Below are positions 1 through 6,976 of a stretch of DNA of 13,222 bases, in pieces. This stretch comes from JBOGXF01 sp050694275 (GTDB lineage: Bacteria; Actinomycetota; CADDZG01; WHSQ01). Every line of letters starts with the position of its first letter. The stretch's first letter is position 1. Under the pieces are notes generated by a model that did not search any database, had not been told where the DNA came from, and saw nothing but the letters and a program-made list of their open reading frames with translations. Location of the stretch: assembly GCA_050694275.1 (NCBI GenBank), contig JBOGXF010000167.1:1-13222 (forward strand), in the 5' to 3' direction. The translations under genes were made by a program, and so were the position numbers.

Positions 1-20
1 CTCCTTTCGACGATGCTTCT

Positions 21-2087
21 TTACAGGAACGCCGGTCCGAAAACCAGCGCCACGACGGTCATGACCTTTATGAGGATGTTCATTGCCGGCCCGGACGTGT
101 CCTTGAACGGATCTCCGACGGTGTCTCCGACGACGGCCGCCTTGTGGGCTTCGGACCCCTTACCCCCCAGGTTGCCGGCTTCGATGAACTTCTTTGCGTT
201 ATCCCATGCCCCACCCGCGTTGGCCATGAAGATCGCAAGGAGAAACCCCATCACCAGAGCGCCGGCGAGAAAGCCTCCGAGCGCCTCAACCGAGAACACC
301 CCGATCACGAGCGGGAGCGCGATTGCCATTGCCCCGGGAATGATCATCTCTCTGAGCGCGGCCGCGGTTGAGATGTCCACACAGCGGGCGTATTCCGGGC
401 GCACGCCCTCGCGCCCCTCGCGCAAGCCGGGGATGTCGCGGAACTGCCTGCGGACCTCTTCGATCATCTTGTGCGCGGCCCGACCGACCGACTTCATCGT
501 GAGCGCGGCGAACACGAAGGGAGTGACCCCCCCGAGAAACAGTCCGACGGTGACCGATACCTCTTGGAGGTCAATCGTCGAGAGGTCCACGGTGGCACTG
601 AACGCTTTAAACAGCGCGAGGGCGGTGATCGCGGCAGAACCGATTGCAAAGCCCTTGGCGACCGCTGCCGTCGTGTTGCCGAGTGCGTCGAGCGAGTCGG
701 TCACCTCTCGCACCTCGGGGGGGAGATGGGCCATCTCCGAGATCCCGCCGGCGTTGTCGGCGATGGGGCCGTAGGCGTCCACCGCGACCACCACCCCGGT
801 CGTCGCGAGCATTCCGATCGCAGCAAGGGCGACTCCGTAGAGGCCCGAGTCCTCGATCGTGGGCATGGCGGCGTCCCCGAGCCAGAACGACAGGCCGATG
901 GCGACCACGATGATGGCCACGGCCGAGCCGGCCGACAGCATCCCCTCGGCGATACCGCCGATGATCACCGTTGCCGAGCCGGTCTCCGACTGATCGGCGA
1001 GGCGTTTGACCGGCTTGTAATCACCGGAGGTGAAGTACTCGGACGTAAACCCGATGCCCATGCCGGCGATCAATCCGACGACGATGGTGAGACCGAAGTA
1101 GATGGGGCGGGTGACCTCGTCAACGGGACCGAAGATCCACACCGAACCCAGCAGCGCGAGCACCACGGTGATCGCCGCAGCAACGTTGGTCCCACGATGC
1201 AGGGATCTTGCGAAATTGCCCGACACGCGGCTCCCGCGCACCAGAAGCGCTCCCGTGATCGAAGCCGCCATCCCGAGCGCGCCGACGAGCAGCGGAAACA
1301 GAAACGACGCCTGCTGCAGATCTCGGCTGTGGTCGAGAAACAGCAGCGACCCGAGCACGATCGGCGCGACGAGCGCGCCGGCGTAGGACTCGAACAGGTC
1401 GGCGCCCATGCCGGCGACGTCGCCGACGTTGTCGCCCACGTTGTCCGCGATCGTCGCCGGGTTGCGTGGATCGTCCTCGGGGATTCCCGCCTCGACCTTT
1501 CCCACGAGGTCCGCCCCGACATCAGCGGCCTTCGTGTAGATCCCCCCTCCGATGCGGGCGAAGAGGGCGATCGAGGACCCCCCGAGCCCGAAGGCTGCGA
1601 CCACTTGAAAGGCGTCGTCGATCTTGAGCCATTCGGCAAACACCAGGTAGGCACCCGCGATCCCCAGGAGGCCGAGCCCCGCGACTGTGAATCCCATGAC
1701 CGCGCCGCCTCTGAACGCAAGCGGGAGGGCCACCGCGGCTCCGGAGCGCGCCGCCTGGGCCGTGCGCATGTTCGCTGCGGTCGCCATCCTCATCCCGACA
1801 AAGCCGGCGCTCGCCGAGAAGAGCGCGCCGAACGCGTAGGCAATGGCGCCCCAAGGACGTCCGTAGTCCAGGACGACGAAGATGAGCAACGACATCCCTG
1901 CCACGAAGAAGCTCACCGCCCGGTATTCGCGCCGCAGAAACGCCATCGCGCCATCGCGAATGGCCTGGCCGATCTCACGCATGACCTCGTTTCCGGGATC
2001 GCTCGCGCGCACGACCTTGGAGAAGTAGGTCGCGAGAGCGAGCGCGGCGACCGATGCGATGATGGCGAGGTAGGGCACGATTTCCAC
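21..2087 (-). CDS. hppA: Membrane-bound ion-translocating pyrophosphatase (K+-dependent type)
   Basis: Integral membrane enzyme that couples hydrolysis of pyrophosphate to pumping of H+ or Na+ across the cytoplasmic membrane. The 688-residue length and about 16 hydrophobic helices fit the family. Signature motifs are clear: the pyrophosphate/Mg-binding segment DVGADLVGKVE (residues 189-199), DNVGDNVGDVAGMGADLFESY (215-235), DAYGPIADNAGG (437-448) and, near the C-terminus, GDTVGDPFKDTSGP. In the subtype-determining stretch GNTTAAVAKG (470-479), Ala is present where K+-independent enzymes carry Lys, which places it with the K+-dependent group. The membrane Glu in DLFESY (E233) is present, but I cannot decide between Na+ and H+ pumping. 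The start is GTG at 2085-2087, only 2 bases after the stop of the upstream repressor gene, with an AAGGAAG ribosome site (2098-2104) inside that gene. Translational coupling and co-transcription are therefore likely. Positions 1-20 downstream hold nothing recognisable. Confidence 0.96.
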   Translation of the reverse strand: MEIVPYLAIIASVAALALATYFSKVVRASDPGNEVMREIGQAIRDGAMAFLRREYRAVSFFVAGMSLLIFVVLDYGRPWGAIAYAFGALFSASAGFVGMRMATAANMRTAQAARSGAAVALPLAFRGGAVMGFTVAGLGLLGIAGAYLVFAEWLKIDDAFQVVAAFGLGGSSIALFARIGGGIYTKAADVGADLVGKVEAGIPEDDPRNPATIADNVGDNVGDVAGMGADLFESYAGALVAPIVLGSLLFLDHSRDLQQASFLFPLLVGALGMAASITGALLVRGSRVSGNFARSLHRGTNVAAAITVVLALLGSVWIFGPVDEVTRPIYFGLTIVVGLIAGMGIGFTSEYFTSGDYKPVKRLADQSETGSATVIIGGIAEGMLSAGSAVAIIVVAIGLSFWLGDAAMPTIEDSGLYGVALAAIGMLATTGVVVAVDAYGPIADNAGGISEMAHLPPEVREVTDSLDALGNTTAAVAKGFAIGSAAITALALFKAFSATVDLSTIDLQEVSVTVGLFLGGVTPFVFAALTMKSVGRAAHKMIEEVRRQFRDIPGLREGREGVRPEYARCVDISTAAALREMIIPGAMAIALPLVIGVFSVEALGGFLAGALVMGFLLAIFMANAGGAWDNAKKFIEAGNLGGKGSEAHKAAVVGDTVGDPFKDTSGPAMNILIKVMTVVALVFGPAFL

Positions 2088-2089
2088 CG

Positions 2090-2755
2090 CTAGCCGGCTT
2101 CCTTTTTGACGTAGATCTGGTTGGCGACCTTCTCTCCGACCGTGCGCTTCTTGCCGCCGACCCGCAGGACGAGGGGCCCGTCGAAGGGGTGCTTCTCCTT
2201 GACCTCGATGCGAACACCCGGTCGCAGGCCGAGGGCATCGAGGAACTTGACCACCTCGGGATCGGTCGAACCGGGGACCGCGACGACCGCGACATCTCCG
2301 GGCTCGAGCGCGTAGAGCGGCGGCATCTCGGGGATCTCGGCGACGTCGGGCTCCGGGATCGGAAAGCCGTGAGGGCAGCTGGCCGGCCGGTCGAGGGCGA
2401 CGAACAATCGGTCCTCGACCTCTTGCGGGAGTTCGTGCTCGAAGTCGCCCGCGAGCCGGTCCGCTTCGTTCCAGGGATAACCGAGCATGTCGGACAGAAA
2501 GCGCTCGACGATGCGGTGCCTGCGGATCGCGGCGATGGCGACGCGCCTGCCCCCGGGCGTGAGCCCGACCCCCTTGTACGGCTTGTGCTCCAGCAGGCCA
2601 CGCTCGGCGAGGCGCTTCACCCCCGCGGTCGCGGTGCCGGGAGTGACTCCGAGCGCGCCGGCGACCGCCCCGGTGTGCGCGTAGGGCTCACCCCGGGTCA
2701 GCCGGTAGATCGCCTTGAGCGTCTCGCGGTCGGATTTCGAAATGGTCGCACCCAT
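2090..2755 (-). CDS. DtxR/MntR-family metal-dependent transcriptional repressor with FeoA-like C-terminal domain
   Basis: Predicted metal-sensing DNA-binding repressor, 221 residues. A winged helix-turn-helix occupies about residues 8-72 (VAGALGVTPGTATAGVKRLAERGLL). The DtxR dimerisation/metal domain follows (about 75-140), with RRHRIVERFL (H80, E84) and FEHEL (E106, H107), and then the family motif CPHGFPIP (127-134). A FeoA/SH3-like domain runs from about 148 to 217. By hand alignment the primary metal site is not typical. The residue equivalent to DtxR Met10/MntR Asp8 is Glu11, the DtxR Cys102/MntR Glu99 position is Gly103, and DtxR His98 is Asp. The metal (Fe, Mn or other) therefore cannot be assigned. 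The start is ATG at 2753-2755 without a strong ribosome site. It leads a two-gene unit with hppA, which is an unusual partner for a metal regulator. Family call is secure; the target is unknown. Confidence 0.9.
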   Translation of the reverse strand: MGATISKSDRETLKAIYRLTRGEPYAHTGAVAGALGVTPGTATAGVKRLAERGLLEHKPYKGVGLTPGGRRVAIAAIRRHRIVERFLSDMLGYPWNEADRLAGDFEHELPQEVEDRLFVALDRPASCPHGFPIPEPDVAEIPEMPPLYALEPGDVAVVAVPGSTDPEVVKFLDALGLRPGVRIEVKEKHPFDGPLVLRVGGKKRTVGEKVANQIYVKKEAG

Positions 2756-2782
2756 AATTTGACGCCGGGGAACCTATCTTTT

Positions 2783-2805
2783 GACGGCCCAAAAATCAAG
2801 CCGTC
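2783..2805. repeat. Inverted repeat upstream of the DtxR-family gene
   Basis: Perfect 6-bp arms GACGGC (2783-2788) and GCCGTC (2800-2805) flank an A/T-rich centre of 11 bases. The dyad lies 28 bases upstream of the repressor start and overlaps a weak candidate promoter on the minus strand (TTGATT, 17-base spacer, TAGGTT). It could be an operator or an mRNA hairpin. The rest of the 175-base gap (2756-2930) also holds a CGGCGC/GCGCCG dyad near 2838-2858 on the minus strand. I see no gene and no clear T-tailed terminator there. Confidence 0.35.
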
Positions 2806-2930
2806 CCCGCCCCGACGTTTTGATGAGTGCAAAGCTCTCGGCGCCGCGCAGCAGCGCCGACGGGGTTTGTGCTCACTTGCCCAGACGACCGAAAAATGGT
2901 CACATCGCGACAGAAAACGAAAAAGCGAAG

Positions 2931-3344
2931 CTAGCGGGCGATCACCAAGCGGGTCGACATGCCCCCGTCGTCGCGGGACGAGAAGTCGCACTCGTCGACG
3001 AGGCTCTCGAGCAGGGCGATCGACATCGAGAGCCGCATCCCCTGGGTGTCGGAGACATCGAGCGAGGTGGGATCGAATGCAGCCCCCCGATCGTGGATCT
3101 CGACGATCACGCGCGCGTCCTCCTCCCGCCAGTCGATGCCGATCGGCTGATCCGTCCCCGCCTGCTCGTGCGACAGGACCGCGTTCGTGCACGCCTCGGA
3201 TACGGCGATCCGAAGATCGTCGATTGCCTCCTCGTCGAACCCCGCCTTGCGAGCGAGCGCCGCCAGCGCGAGGCGCGCCACGCCCACGTAGGCCGATCCC
3301 GGCGGGATCTCCAGCTCTACACCGGCAGGGTTATCCGGCACCAC
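2931..3344 (-). CDS. RsbW/SpoIIAB-like anti-sigma factor (HATPase_c_2 kinase)
   Basis: Predicted serine kinase and anti-sigma factor of the GHKL ATPase fold, 137 residues, close to the usual 130-150. The N-box reads IAVSEACTNAVLS (residues 46-58), with the base Glu50 and Mg-binding Asn54. The G1 box is HDRGAAFDP (84-92). The G2 region is QGMRLSMSIALLESLVDE (101-118), where the second glycine of the usual GxGL(F/Y) pattern is replaced, so ATP-lid chemistry may be altered. The start is GTG at 3342-3344, with GAGG six bases upstream. It overlaps the last 14 bases of the STAS gene, so the two proteins are made together as a partner-switching pair: the kinase phosphorylates the antagonist and binds a sigma factor. 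No sigma-factor gene is present in the window, so its target lies elsewhere. Confidence 0.87.
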   Translation of the reverse strand: MVPDNPAGVELEIPPGSAYVGVARLALAALARKAGFDEEAIDDLRIAVSEACTNAVLSHEQAGTDQPIGIDWREEDARVIVEIHDRGAAFDPTSLDVSDTQGMRLSMSIALLESLVDECDFSSRDDGGMSTRLVIAR

Positions 3345-3672
3345 CGGTTGCCTCGTCGACCGAATCGTGAATCGGGAAGACCTTGGTCAGCCCGGTGATC
3401 TTGAAGATCTTGAGGATCTTGTCCTGGGTGCAGACGAGAGCCAGTGAGCCGTCGTGAGCCTTGACTCGCTTGAGCGCCCCGACCAGGACACCGAGACCGG
3501 TCGAGTCGAGGAAGTCGACGCCCTCGAGGTTGACCACCACGTCGTAGGAGCCTTCCGATACGAGCTCGATCAGCTTCTCGCGCAGCTTGGGGGCCGTGTA
3601 GACGTCGATCTCGCCCTTGACGTCGACGACCGAATGGGAATCCGTCTTGTGGACATCGATTCCGAGTTCCAT
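3331..3672 (-). CDS. Anti-sigma factor antagonist (STAS domain, RsbV/SpoIIAA-like)
   Basis: Single STAS-domain protein of 113 residues, the usual length for RsbV-type antagonists. The core reads VVDVKGEIDVYTAPKL (residues 15-30) and VVVNLEGVDFLDSTGLGVLV (45-64). Ser57 in DSTGLG matches the serine phosphorylated by RsbW-type kinases, so the regulatory site is intact. I chose ATG at 3670-3672 because AAGGAG lies 10 bases upstream (3683-3688). The longer reading frame starting at 3807 has no family similarity in its first 45 residues. When unphosphorylated, such proteins sequester the anti-sigma kinase and free a sigma factor, typically in stress or developmental responses. It is the first gene of a two-gene unit with the kinase, and a sigma-B-like promoter candidate lies about 140 bases upstream. 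Confidence 0.92.
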   Translation of the reverse strand: MELGIDVHKTDSHSVVDVKGEIDVYTAPKLREKLIELVSEGSYDVVVNLEGVDFLDSTGLGVLVGALKRVKAHDGSLALVCTQDKILKIFKITGLTKVFPIHDSVDEATGGAG

Positions 3673-3813
3673 ACTGTCGATTCTCCTTGTCGAGTTGACT
3701 GGCGTCAGGCCTGAGTCCGCTCGGCCCGTCGGTCGGTGCATCCTAAACCCCCCGGCAAAACCGTCCGATTGTGGAATCAAGGGGCAAATCCGGGGCCGAG
3801 TCAGCAACGTTGT

Positions 3814-3836
3814 TTACCCTCTGGACGTTTCTAAAC
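3814..3836 (-). promoter_or_regulatory. Candidate sigma-B/SigF-type promoter for the STAS/anti-sigma pair
   Basis: Read on the minus strand, GTTTAG (3831-3836) is followed after 11 bases by GGGTAA (3814-3819). This resembles the GTTTAA/GGGTAT elements of stress sigma factors of the SigB/SigF group, but the spacer is one base shorter than the usual 12-14. Such a promoter would give the autoregulation typical of rsbV-rsbW loci. The same stretch also contains a dyad (AACGT at 3806-3810, ACGTT at 3825-3829). Read on the plus strand it gives a weak TTGTTT (3810-3815) element that could serve the divergent gene at 3866. The rest of the 193-base gap (3673-3865) shows nothing else I can support. Confidence 0.33.
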
Positions 3837-3865
3837 AAGTCACCAGTGGTATGGGAGGCACAGAT

Positions 3866-4465
3866 TTGAGCGTCGTCGCACCTGCGGCCAAGAGATTATG
3901 GGTGCCGGTCATGGCCGGCGTCGTCGCGCTGGCGGCCGTCACGGCGGCCGCTCTGGTCGTGACGTCCGAGCCCGCCGAGGCTCCGACTCGCAGCGCGTCC
4001 GCCCCTGGGGGACCGGTCGCGGCGGCCCACGCCGAGTGGTCGATCCGTACGTATCCCACAGGCGTCGCGACCAAACGAACCAAGGCCGACCGGGCGCGCG
4101 TCGCCGCCGCCCGCCCGCGCGTCAAGACGCTGATCAAGGATCTATACGATGCGGTCTTCGTGCATCCCGATCGACTTCGCGACGCGTTGTCACAGCACGC
4201 CATTGTCGCGGTGGCCCGCGAGATCAAACGGTCGGGCATCGGTCTTCCGACCAAAGCAGAAGAGGCCCTGATCAAGAAGCGCTCCGCGCGCGTCGGCATC
4301 GAGGGAAACCGGACTCGCTACGCCGTCGCCGTTGTGCGGATCGTGTCTAAGGGCATCATCGAAGGACGGCGATTCCGTCTGGTCCACAACGCAAACCTGT
4401 GGCTCCAGCGCGAGAAGGGCTGGAAGGTGATTGGCTTCGACTTCGATCAGAGGAGGCCGCGGTGA
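3866..4465 (+). CDS. Membrane-anchored protein of unknown function, NTF2-like C-terminus suspected
   Basis: 199-residue protein I do not recognise as a named family. A short basic N-terminus is followed by one hydrophobic helix (about residues 12-32, WVPVMAGVVALAAVTAAALVV) and then an Ala/Pro/Ser-rich linker. The extracytoplasmic domain runs from about 58 to 199 and ends in an aromatic-rich strand pattern (RRFRLVHNANLWL, then GWKVIGFDFDQ). That ending resembles NTF2-like domains such as Mce-associated proteins; this is a guess from pattern. The start is decided by the ribosome site: GGGAGG (3853-3858) sits 7 bases before TTG at 3866-3868, while the in-frame ATG at 3851 has no ribosome site and would contain this one. 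The stop overlaps the GTG of the LCP gene (GTGA), so the two are translationally coupled and may share a wall-assembly role. Confidence 0.75.
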   Translation: MSVVAPAAKRLWVPVMAGVVALAAVTAAALVVTSEPAEAPTRSASAPGGPVAAAHAEWSIRTYPTGVATKRTKADRARVAAARPRVKTLIKDLYDAVFVHPDRLRDALSQHAIVAVAREIKRSGIGLPTKAEEALIKKRSARVGIEGNRTRYAVAVVRIVSKGIIEGRRFRLVHNANLWLQREKGWKVIGFDFDQRRPR

Positions 4466-5343
4466 TCCGCCGAGCCGGCGTCCTGGCCCTCGTGGTCGCC
4501 ACGGTGAGCGTGTCGGTGCCCCTGATCGGGTCGCCCGGCCACGGCGCGCCGGCCATTCGGGCGGGGCGGGTCCACAAGTCGTTCCATCCGAACAAGGGCA
4601 AGGTCTTCGTGCTGGTGATCGGCAACGACGCTCGTGAGGGCAATCCCGACTCGGCCCGCGCCGACGCGGTGCACATCGTGGGGATCAACACGAAAACGAT
4701 GAAGGGGGGCATCCTCAACTTCCCGCGCGACTCCTGGGTGAACATTCCCGGCCGCGGCTCGAGCCGCATCAACGAGGCCATCATCTCCGGCGGGCCGTCG
4801 CTATTGGCCAAGACCCTCGAGAACATGACCGGCATCCACATCGACTACTGGGTGATGACCGGATTCGAGGGCTTCCGGAACCTCATCGACGACCTCGGAC
4901 GGGTCGAGATCAAGATCCCCCACGCCATCCACGACCCCTACGGCTCGGGAGCGAATCTCAGCGCCGGCCGTCAGAGAATGGGCCCTCTCGACTCACTCGC
5001 GTTCGTGCGGACGCGCAAGGTCCTCTCGGGGGGCGACATCGCCCGCACGACCAATCAGGGACGCTTTTTGCTCGCCCTGTTGCGGAGCCTCAAGGAAGAC
5101 GTCGATCGCAACCCGGCGAGTCTTCTCAGCTGGATCGCGGCGACGCGCCGGCACACGCGCCTCGATCTGTCTCCGGACGACCTCTTCCGCCTCGGGGTGC
5201 TCGCGACCCAGATGAAGGCGAAAGACGTCGGCAACGTCACCGTTCCGGTATCGATCGGCTCCGCCGGTGCCGCCAGCGTGGTGTTCATCTCGCCGGGCGC
5301 GTCCTCGATCTACGCGCGCTTCAAGAAGAACGCGAGCCTTTAG
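4462..5343 (+). CDS. LytR-CpsA-Psr (LCP) family cell-wall glycopolymer ligase
   Basis: Predicted membrane-anchored phosphotransferase that moves lipid-linked glycopolymers onto peptidoglycan on the outer face of the membrane. It has 293 residues with an N-terminal signal anchor (about 4-24). LCP landmarks in order: GNDAREG (54-60), RAD (66-68), NFPRDSWVNIPG (86-97, catalytic-site R89 and D90), SRINEAIISGGP (101-112), DDLGRVEIKIP (143-153), and AFVRTRK followed by GGDIARTTNQGRFLLAL (180-206) with R183, R185, D192 and R195. The usual DxxGG reads DDLGR here. The start is GTG at 4462-4464, chosen because AGGAGG (4451-4456) lies 5 bases upstream and the codon overlaps the previous stop. An in-frame ATG 63 bases earlier lies inside the upstream gene. 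Its stop overlaps the convergent peptidase gene by 4 bases. Confidence 0.93.
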   Translation: MIRRAGVLALVVATVSVSVPLIGSPGHGAPAIRAGRVHKSFHPNKGKVFVLVIGNDAREGNPDSARADAVHIVGINTKTMKGGILNFPRDSWVNIPGRGSSRINEAIISGGPSLLAKTLENMTGIHIDYWVMTGFEGFRNLIDDLGRVEIKIPHAIHDPYGSGANLSAGRQRMGPLDSLAFVRTRKVLSGGDIARTTNQGRFLLALLRSLKEDVDRNPASLLSWIAATRRHTRLDLSPDDLFRLGVLATQMKAKDVGNVTVPVSIGSAGAASVVFISPGASSIYARFKKNASL

Positions 5344-6923
5344 GCTTCCGACAGATAGTCGGCGAAGTCCCGGGCCGAGAGGGGGCCCCCCGTCGCCTCC
5401 TCGATGAGTGCGTCCCAGCGCATCAGCGCTCCCTGCTTGAAGATCCGATCTATCAGCAGTTGCCCCGCCGCCGCGACGCCGACGAGCCCGCCGCACTCGC
5501 GCGTGCACGTTGCGTGAAGCTGAGACGCAAGCATCTCGCCCAACAAGTAGTTGTGGTAATAGATCGGGGCCGTCGACAGATGGATCTTCGCGGCCCAATC
5601 CGGTGCGGCGCGCCCGGGGGGCGGCGCGACTCCCTGGAATCGTTCCACCAGGTCCCACCAGCGTGCGTCGAGATCCGCTTCCGGGTCCGAGTAGAGGTCC
5701 CGTTCGAAGTGGACCATCACCAGCCCCCAGCGTGCGAACACCAGGCTCTGTGCACGCGTCGCACGGACGAGATCGGGCGCGACCCGTTCCACCTCGTTCT
5801 TCGGAATCACTGCGATCCCGATCAGCCAGTTTGGATCACGCACAAGCCGGCCCGACAGGATCGCGATCGCCTCCGTGACGAAAGTGTGTGCCGCCGTGCG
5901 TAACAGAAACGGCAGCCTCTGATCGATGGCAACGTCGTACGCCGCATGTCCGGACTCGTGGAGCATGATCTCGACCCACCGCTCGCCGGGAACGACGTTT
6001 GCGAGGATGCGGACATCCTTGCCGGTGCGGTCGACATCGAGGCAGAACGCATGCTGGCTCTTCTTCTCACGAGGAAATAGGTCGCTCGCGCTCATTACGC
6101 CGGACAGGTCGATCCCCCACTCCTTGAAAGTCCTTTCGGCGAGCGACGGGGCCCTGATCTCCTCGAACAGATGGTCGAGCGTGACCACGCCGTCGGGAGG
6201 GAGCATCTGAAAGAAGGGGTCGGCGTAATGCCACGGCCGCAACACATCGACCGAGAAGCGCCGCATGAGCCCCTCGTCGAGCTCCTTCTTCCAGCTTAGG
6301 AACGCGTCCTCGGTCAGGTTCTCGAGCTCGTCCATCCTGCGGAAAAGCCACTCCTCGGACAGTTCCTGCAAATCCAACGACATGCGGTAGTAGTCCGCGT
6401 ACCCGAGGTCGTGCGCGACCTTGTTTCTGACGCGTGCCAGCTCGCGCACCCGTTCCGACACAATCCCGCCGATCTCCTTGGACGCCTCCCACACCCGCCT
6501 TCGGCGATCGGAATCGTCGGACGTTCGGAGAATCTCTTCGATCTGGTTGTCCGAGAGCCTCTCCCCGTCGACGATGGGACGGTAGTGCGCGAAATCGCTT
6601 TCGACCGCGGTCGAAAGCTCGACGATCTGCTCCCGCTCGGTCTCCCCCATCTGATCGGCGGTCATCCACAGACGCAGCGATTCGAGTTGGCGGTGAAGAA
6701 GCGGTTCGTGAAGCTCGAGCTCGAGAGCCTCGGTCACGGCCGCGAACGCCTCATTGTCGCCCTTGGCGCGGCGAAGCTCCATCTCGACCTCTGAGCGACG
6801 GGTCTCGTTGTCGGGAGTGGCTTCCACCTGCGAGTCCCAAAACGCCCGGTTGAACTCGATCGAGAGACTGCCCAGCCGAGTCCCGAGAGTCTCGACGAGG
6901 CGATTCGGTGGCCCGCTCACCAT
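5340..6923 (-). CDS. M2/M3-like zinc metallopeptidase
   Basis: Predicted gluzincin peptidase of 527 residues, mostly helical, with no signal peptide or membrane helix, so probably cytoplasmic. The zinc/catalytic motif is HESGH (residues 322-326). The third ligand is probably Glu351 in HTFVTEAIAILSGRL, 25 residues after the second His, close to the angiotensin-converting-enzyme (M2) arrangement. The C-terminal IYYHNYLLGEMLASQL segment resembles the substrate-binding tyrosine region of M2/M3 enzymes. M2 is favoured over oligoendopeptidase F (M3B), but I cannot separate them by eye. The start is ATG at 6921-6923 with a G-rich site (AGGGGGG) about 13 bases upstream. It lies 53 bases downstream of the Tad locus on the same strand and may be read from it. 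Its stop overlaps the convergent LCP stop, leaving no room for a shared terminator between them. Confidence 0.88.
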   Translation of the reverse strand: MVSGPPNRLVETLGTRLGSLSIEFNRAFWDSQVEATPDNETRRSEVEMELRRAKGDNEAFAAVTEALELELHEPLLHRQLESLRLWMTADQMGETEREQIVELSTAVESDFAHYRPIVDGERLSDNQIEEILRTSDDSDRRRRVWEASKEIGGIVSERVRELARVRNKVAHDLGYADYYRMSLDLQELSEEWLFRRMDELENLTEDAFLSWKKELDEGLMRRFSVDVLRPWHYADPFFQMLPPDGVVTLDHLFEEIRAPSLAERTFKEWGIDLSGVMSASDLFPREKKSQHAFCLDVDRTGKDVRILANVVPGERWVEIMLHESGHAAYDVAIDQRLPFLLRTAAHTFVTEAIAILSGRLVRDPNWLIGIAVIPKNEVERVAPDLVRATRAQSLVFARWGLVMVHFERDLYSDPEADLDARWWDLVERFQGVAPPPGRAAPDWAAKIHLSTAPIYYHNYLLGEMLASQLHATCTRECGGLVGVAAAGQLLIDRIFKQGALMRWDALIEEATGGPLSARDFADYLSEA

Positions 6924-6976
6924 CGAACTCGACTACCCCCCTGCGCGTGGTTGATCCCGAGGCACCGGCATACTAC

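Noticed and set aside
471..2093. 540-residue open frame on the plus strand opposite the pyrophosphatase gene
   Set aside because: Its product is rich in Arg, Glu, Asp, His and Gly with no domain pattern. It is the antisense shadow of a clear hppA gene in high-GC DNA. Plus-strand frames at 13-774 and 2189-3370 were rejected for the same reason.
2762..2780. Possible IdeR/DtxR box upstream of the repressor gene (TAGGTT half-site on the minus strand)
   Set aside because: Only one half resembles the 19-bp consensus, about 10 of 19 positions in all, so autoregulation through it is not supported.
3617..3865. 83-residue extension of the membrane-anchored protein gene
   Set aside because: Runs through the divergent promoter gap and part of the STAS gene; the GGGAGG site points to the TTG at 3866.
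5340..5343. Bidirectional terminator between the LCP and peptidase genes
   Set aside because: The two stops overlap by 4 bases, and I saw no hairpin with a T run in the adjoining coding ends.
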